A stretch of DNA of 43,514 bases from the NCBI GenBank assembly GCA_947464415.1, contig CANHWU010000006.1, positions 1 through 43,514 on the forward strand, in the 5' to 3' direction. This document shows positions 39,901 through 43,514 of this stretch, piece after piece. The notes beneath the pieces were generated by a model. The model was given only the letters and a program-made list of their open reading frames with translations, searched no databases and was not told the origin of the DNA. The translations under genes and the position numbers were made by a program. This DNA comes from Flavobacteriales bacterium (GTDB taxonomy: Bacteria; Bacteroidota; Bacteroidia; Flavobacteriales_D; Sanyastnellaceae). Each line of letters opens with the position of its first letter. Within the stretch, counting starts at the first letter, position 1.

Positions 39901-42900
39901 TATAAATGGGGACTATGTAATGTCTTCTGTAATCCATGTTGAAGTAATTCCTGGCTTGGATGTGGTGACTACCACTTCCCAAGCTACCAATGGAAATGGC
40001 AACGGCAGTGCTTTGGTCCAGGTTTCGGGTGGAAGTAATAATCTTTATTCTTATTCTTGGAGTAATGGATCCAATACTCCAGGTATCGCCTCTGTGATGG
40101 CGGGCAATTATACCGTTACCGTTACGGATGGTATTTGTCCCCAAACGCTATCCATCGAAATCGGAAATACGATTATCCAACCACTCACGGGCATCATTGC
40201 TGCCGAGTATTATTTTGATGCAGATCCAGGCGTAGGTAATGGATTTCCATTGGCGATTACGCAGGGCTCGCCTATCAATGCATTGGCCAATGTTCCTATC
40301 AACTTAGCACCTGGCTATCATACTTTGTTTGTAAGGACAATGGATGCGCAATTTGAGTGGGGATTTTCTCGACCTACCCCCATCATGGTTTGGGATCCGA
40401 CTGCAACCTCTCAAAATACCCCCGCGGACAATATCATCAGAGGAGAGTATTTCTTTGATAACAACGATCCTGGAGGCGGCAATGCTACTGCCTTTACCAT
40501 CACTAATCCGGGCACCAATGTTTTAGAAAGTATCACGGTGAACACTACCGGTTTGAGTTCTGGAGCGCATTACGTTTATGTGCGATTGCAGGATGCCGAT
40601 GGCAGATGGGGAATGATCAGCCGTAGCATGTTCATTATTGAATTTGATTTGCCTCCCATCCTTCCGGATTTCCAATTCCCCATCGTGGCCATGGAGTATT
40701 TCTTTGACAGTGAGGATCCGGGAGTGGGCAATGCCATTCCTTCAGCTATACCCATTGGGACAACAGTCAATACCTCAGCATCTATTGATATGTCAGGACT
40801 ATCAGTGGGTAATCACAAGGTGTCCATTCGCGTTAAGGACCAATGGGGGCTTTGGTCGCAAACAAGAACCACCACCATCCAAGTGGTGACACCCACTTGT
40901 CCGGTGCCTGAAGTTTCTTTTGATTTGACAGGCACTGCTTTGAATGCTAATATTCAAGTGGCAAGCACTTCCACCAATACTCTATTGAGTTCCGTTTATT
41001 CTTGGGATTGGAATGGTGATGGAAACTACGATGCAGCTGGAGAATCGGTGAGCCATAATTTCAACACTCCGGGTAATTACTTGGTTGTATTACAAGTCAA
41101 CAATGGAAATGCCAGCTGCACGTCAACGGCATCTCAATTGATAACGGTGGGAGTGAATCCCAATGCGGTATTGACCATCAATGGTGGACTAGAAATTTGT
41201 GAGGGAAATACAACACAATTGACGGCTCCCGCGGGAACTAATTATATCTGGAGCAATGCTGAAGTAGGAGCCTCCATTTCCGTGACAGAAACGGGAACTT
41301 ATAGCTGCACATTTCAATCGCCTAACGGAGTTTGGTTGCAATCCAATGACGTCTTTGTTTTGGTGCGACCAGCGCTCAACTTGAATCCGGTGATCAGTCC
41401 TTCCACCAATGGGTTGAGCAATGGAAGCGCAGGTGTTATTGTTACTGGAGGATCAACCCCCGCGTATGATTATACTTGGTCCAATGGAGCAACTACGCCG
41501 ATTATCGCTTCGGTATTAGCCGGTAATTATACCGTAACTGCAACGGATGGATATTGTCCTGCGACATTGAGTGTTTTGGTGAACAATATTACTGTTTCAA
41601 CTGGATTGGTGAGAGGAGAATATTTCTGGGGAACAATCGATCCAGGTCCGGGAAATGGAACGGATATTTTGGTTACGCAGGGATCTCCGATCAGTTCATT
41701 TGCTAACATCGCCACCACAGGATTGTCCGCTGGCTATCATATTCTGTCGGTAAGAATGATTGATTTTGACGGTCAATGGGGAATCACCAGGACCACTCCC
41801 GTGTACATCAGTCCAGTTCAATTACCGGTGGTATCCGAGTTGCTTAATATTACGGAGTTAGAATATTTCTTCGACAATACAGATCCCGGAGTAACCAATG
41901 CGGTCTCCTTACCTTTGACAGCCAGTGACACATTGATTACAGAGTCCTATGCCATCAGCTGTGCGGCATTAGGCCCCGGCAATCACAAAATTTCCATGCG
42001 GGTCAAAGATTCTTTTGGTAAATGGAGTGTTACCAAGACGGCGTCATTTAACACCTGTTATCCGCCTCCTGCACCACCGCTTACATTGGATGCACTGGGA
42101 GACACTATCAATGCTGGGCAAGCTTGTTTAGGAAGCAGTTTTAATTTTGTTGCGCAAAATAATGTCAATAGTTTAAGGTGGACTGCTCCTGATGGGATTC
42201 AAACTCATGTTGGAACAAATTGGAACAAAACAAATTTAACCATTCAAGACAGTGGATATTATTGGGTGCAGGCTTTGGGGAATGAGCCAGGGTGCTACAG
42301 CGAGCCCTCTTTGTATCATTTGACCATTTTAGAATCGCCGGTGATCACTGAAAATTTATCAGGAGAACAAATAGTCTGTCCTTATGATGGTCCTGAGGCG
42401 TATTTTATAAATCCAGTTGAGAATGCGGTTTTCTACACTTGGAACATGCCCACGGGTGCGGCTTTGTTGACAGGGAACAACACCAACAACGCATCTATTA
42501 CTTTTGAAAATGTCATTGCATCGTCAGGAGGATTATCGTTGACAGCAGCTAATCAATGCGGATCTTCTACCTCGGCTATTTTAGCTTTGAATTTCCCTTG
42601 CGTGGAAGAGGATTATGACGCGGATGGAACCATCAATCTGTTGGATAATTGCTATTTGATAGCCAATGCTAACCAATTGGACAGTGATACTGATGGTATT
42701 GGCGATGTTTGTGATAATTGTCCATTCTATGCGAATCCTGATCAGTCGTTGGCTGTTTTATACCAAGATGCGGACGGTGATGGATACGGAAATTCTGCTA
42801 TCACTGTGTTGGGTTGTCCAGGTGCCACGGGTACGTCTTCAGTTGGAGGAGATTGCAATGATTCCAATTCGTTGATGCATGAGTTATTTAATTTTTATTC

Positions 42901-43514
42901 AGATACGGATGGGGATGGATATGGCGCAGGAACAGTCTTAACACCTGTTTGTGCTCAGTCTTCTTTGTTAGCACCAGCTGGGTTCTCCATTTTTAATAAT
43001 GATTGTGCTGCTGCTAATTCATTGATTAATCCTGGTGCGATGGAGTTGTGTGGAAATACAACGGACGATGATTGCGATAATGCTATCAATGAGGGTTGTT
43101 TAAACACAGTTCCGGGTGATGATCCATCTAGTTCAATAAGTGTGCTCAATATTCCCGCCTTTGCTTACGGTGTTCAAAATAATATTTCAGTGAATCTCGC
43201 CCAAGGCAGCAACAGCATTGAAAGCCCCGGCGCTGGCAACGATGTATGGTATAGCTTCGTCGCCACGGGCAACGCAGCTCGTATTGCTCTGACAGGCTCC
43301 TCCACAGTGGCGGATGATAATGCGATTGAGTTGTATTCTTCGGTGGCAGCTCCTGGCACAATATGGGTTCCCTTGTCCACGGAAGACGATGTTCATCCAG
43401 GCAGCTTAGGCACCTTGTCTCCCGCTCCCGATGGAGGAAGTGAGATCTTGTATTATGGTAACTTGGTTCCCAATCAAACTTATTATCTCTGCTTGCGCAA
43501 TGTGAACAACCTAG
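36956..43514 (+). CDS. Giant modular surface protein (adhesin-like) with EYFFD/DPG modules, PKD, LamG and SprB-like repeats; C-terminus beyond window
   Basis: The frame is open from the ATG at 36956 to the edge (2186 codons) with no stop. A Sec signal ends near GNAAAQ. Ten modules of about 83 residues start EYFFDNDPG and end VRxxDxxGxWGITR. Other domains in order: PKD (37500-37700), LamG (37725-38290, WHHIAITVSG), Ig-like and SprB-like (38330-38750), then two more PKD/Ig-like/SprB-like sets (39481-40180, 40890-41590), Ig/PKD-like (42060-42600), thrombospondin-3-like calcium repeats (42605-42740, DSDTDGIGDVCDNCP), MopE-type metal-binding motifs (42750-43100) and a further domain (DVWYSFVATGN). 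This predicts a T9SS-exported surface or matrix protein, though the sorting domain would lie beyond the window. Confidence 0.9.
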   Translation, partial: MSQRIAHWTLWICILLSGNAAAQLLTKGEYFFDNDPGEGFGTLIYVNPQSSNPNITFNAPASGLAPGFHFFSMRFQDEYGHWGITGTHKIYINQPFFPFPAQVLSMPIVEAEYFWDTDPGCGNATPFYMPAGNNITTTFSAIAPATAGQHILSVRAQDLDGRWGITRSQPIQVWPVNANVADVDFTLNPNPAALNQNIVMTSQVTGALLGAIYEWDFNSDGATDATSTNTNHAYNTAGYKHVSLTVCNPPSTLAQAADMRFYFTNGSLADAGGLMSNLTGTTQWQYGRQGDLSGAPLHPLNPLSATSNTSQVQDNYTLSYWMKASSFPSNLLQLGSPSNQYQGIDNNGYHRWSNGNTIYSNAWTPGVNGLYNNQWHHIAITVSGANVKSYVDGVMVQSQTWGGSAINPSSFQLASSVNLIDDVLFYSTTLSDAQIQSLWQEMYASTKVHEIPVGPVFNLQLTANGPLNFCSGSNVILTAPSANSYYWNTGETTQSIIVTETGSYQCVMNFGTYSIASVQKDVLVRPTPNVNSIVYQPTNGVSNGSIYLNVSGGSFPVYSYAWGNGNITPGHTQLSGGNYSVVVSDGYCPQTLNYSLVNQAVNPPVGFVEAEFFYGSSDPGPGNAIGFSIPMLTPNTGGAFDIPTTGLPIGFHLLSVRTKYSDGSWSTTKTQWIHIKPDYSNPVNYDTLDIVQGELFFDNVDPGVGNGVPISFTANTELNFTASNISLAGLTPGYHKVSVRMRDVNGDWGITRTTVFLIDYVLPPTLSPLQSPMIAAEYFYGDVDPGQGNAIAISIPTDSSLNVNRIINTTGLAEGNHRLNVRVKDLSGVWSTTKTSIITITAPCSLPQANFTAAENSLNQLTLTSTSTGTTGSTSYSWDIDANGTVDYSTSTATHDFPASGWYDVILIVSNGSNCQTSVLQNFQVGVVLDNNITADGPTTFCEGSQVVLYAPEGSGFIWSDFSQLDYLVVTNSGSYQCAYTDINGDYVMSSVIHVEVIPGLDVVTTTSQATNGNGNGSALVQVSGGSNNLYSYSWSNGSNTPGIASVMAGNYTVTVTDGICPQTLSIEIGNTIIQPLTGIIAAEYYFDADPGVGNGFPLAITQGSPINALANVPINLAPGYHTLFVRTMDAQFEWGFSRPTPIMVWDPTATSQNTPADNIIRGEYFFDNNDPGGGNATAFTITNPGTNVLESITVNTTGLSSGAHYVYVRLQDADGRWGMISRSMFIIEFDLPPILPDFQFPIVAMEYFFDSEDPGVGNAIPSAIPIGTTVNTSASIDMSGLSVGNHKVSIRVKDQWGLWSQTRTTTIQVVTPTCPVPEVSFDLTGTALNANIQVASTSTNTLLSSVYSWDWNGDGNYDAAGESVSHNFNTPGNYLVVLQVNNGNASCTSTASQLITVGVNPNAVLTINGGLEICEGNTTQLTAPAGTNYIWSNAEVGASISVTETGTYSCTFQSPNGVWLQSNDVFVLVRPALNLNPVISPSTNGLSNGSAGVIVTGGSTPAYDYTWSNGATTPIIASVLAGNYTVTATDGYCPATLSVLVNNITVSTGLVRGEYFWGTIDPGPGNGTDILVTQGSPISSFANIATTGLSAGYHILSVRMIDFDGQWGITRTTPVYISPVQLPVVSELLNITELEYFFDNTDPGVTNAVSLPLTASDTLITESYAISCAALGPGNHKISMRVKDSFGKWSVTKTASFNTCYPPPAPPLTLDALGDTINAGQACLGSSFNFVAQNNVNSLRWTAPDGIQTHVGTNWNKTNLTIQDSGYYWVQALGNEPGCYSEPSLYHLTILESPVITENLSGEQIVCPYDGPEAYFINPVENAVFYTWNMPTGAALLTGNNTNNASITFENVIASSGGLSLTAANQCGSSTSAILALNFPCVEEDYDADGTINLLDNCYLIANANQLDSDTDGIGDVCDNCPFYANPDQSLAVLYQDADGDGYGNSAITVLGCPGATGTSSVGGDCNDSNSLMHELFNFYSDTDGDGYGAGTVLTPVCAQSSLLAPAGFSIFNNDCAAANSLINPGAMELCGNTTDDDCDNAINEGCLNTVPGDDPSSSISVLNIPAFAYGVQNNISVNLAQGSNSIESPGAGNDVWYSFVATGNAARIALTGSSTVADDNAIELYSSVAAPGTIWVPLSTEDDVHPGSLGTLSPAPDGGSEILYYGNLVPNQTYYLCLRNVNNL
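37040..42050 (+). repeat. Ten approximately 83-residue EYFFD/DPG modules inside an approximately 472-residue super-repeat
   Basis: Module starts are at 37040, 37289, 38786, 39035, 39284, 40205, 40445, 40694, 41618 and 41861, grouped 2-3-3-2. Spacing within groups is 240-249 bp. Array starts at 38786, 40205 and 41618 are 1419 and 1413 bp apart, showing duplication of a whole module-array/PKD/Ig/SprB block. The copies have diverged at DNA level, so recent slippage is unlikely. Confidence 0.9.

Noticed and set aside
37040-42050. Regular spacing suggesting a CRISPR array
   Set aside because: The repeats are long, protein-coding, diverged and in one continuous frame.
1-43514. Search for tRNA, rRNA, insertion sequences and phage genes
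   Set aside because: No cloverleaf-like, rRNA-like, transposase or integrase signature was recognised by eye.

Overview
The window is about 43.5 kb of chromosome from a member of the Bacteroidota, most likely a Flavobacteriales-like gliding or T9SS-bearing lineage. The evidence is a SprE/PorW gene, secreted proteins with type IX secretion (T9SS) C-terminal sorting domains, an RprX/RprY two-component pair, a DUF4270 lipoprotein next to glmS, Reg_prop/Y_Y_Y sensor architecture, and Bacteroidota-type promoter boxes (TAnnTTTG). I see no tRNA, rRNA, CRISPR array, insertion sequence or phage gene. The window cuts a gene at each end.

Layout. 1-3267 (-): a propeller sensor lipoprotein with a SpoIIE-type phosphatase output, cut by the left edge. 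3441-7799 (+): a small lipoprotein and a 1239-residue secreted lipase-like T9SS cargo. 7861-9868 (+): rprX-rprY. 9849-10703 (-): panC. 10808-14789 (+): a half-size starch-synthase-like GT5 protein, a DUF4270 lipoprotein and glmS. 17028-14793 (-): an operon of a barrel-less TonB-receptor plug protein, an ECF sigma factor and a membrane TPR protein that looks like its anti-sigma factor. 17126-20942 (+): a PurF-like amidotransferase, a dicarboxylate/glutamate symporter, and an XRE regulator with a histone-H1-like lysine-rich tail, closed by a strong terminator. 21430-20987 (-): a half-size TauE permease. 21497-22295 (+): gcvH and a VanZ-like protein. 25833-22224 (-): sprE/porW, bactofilin, an AtpZ-like protein and a small membrane protein, without the F0F1 genes that usually follow. 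25914-27541 (+): an M23 peptidase and a cyclase-family hydrolase. 33067-27504 (-): yifB/comM, a sortilin/BNR-type T9SS cargo and an NtrY-like kinase. 35601-33168 (-): a 7TM-DISM histidine kinase and its NarL-type response regulator. 35803-43514 (+): a parallel beta-helix protein followed by a giant modular surface protein that runs off the right edge.

The most interesting part is the right third. The 7TM-DISM kinase/NarL-type regulator pair is transcribed away from the beta-helix/giant-protein pair. The short gap between them carries two copies of a dyad, TACTCC-N4-GGAGTA. One copy is an exact match to the 7-2-7 heptamer arrangement known for NarL, and it sits where a class II activator would sit for the beta-helix promoter. 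I infer a surface-adhesin or matrix system switched on by its own two-component pair. The giant protein contains ten copies of an approximately 83-residue module (EYFFD...DPGxGN ... GxHxxxVRxxD..WG), arranged in arrays inside an approximately 472-residue super-repeat with PKD, Ig-like and SprB-type domains. I do not recognise the 83-residue module as a named family.

Readings were made by eye. Family names come from motif recognition, not from searches.
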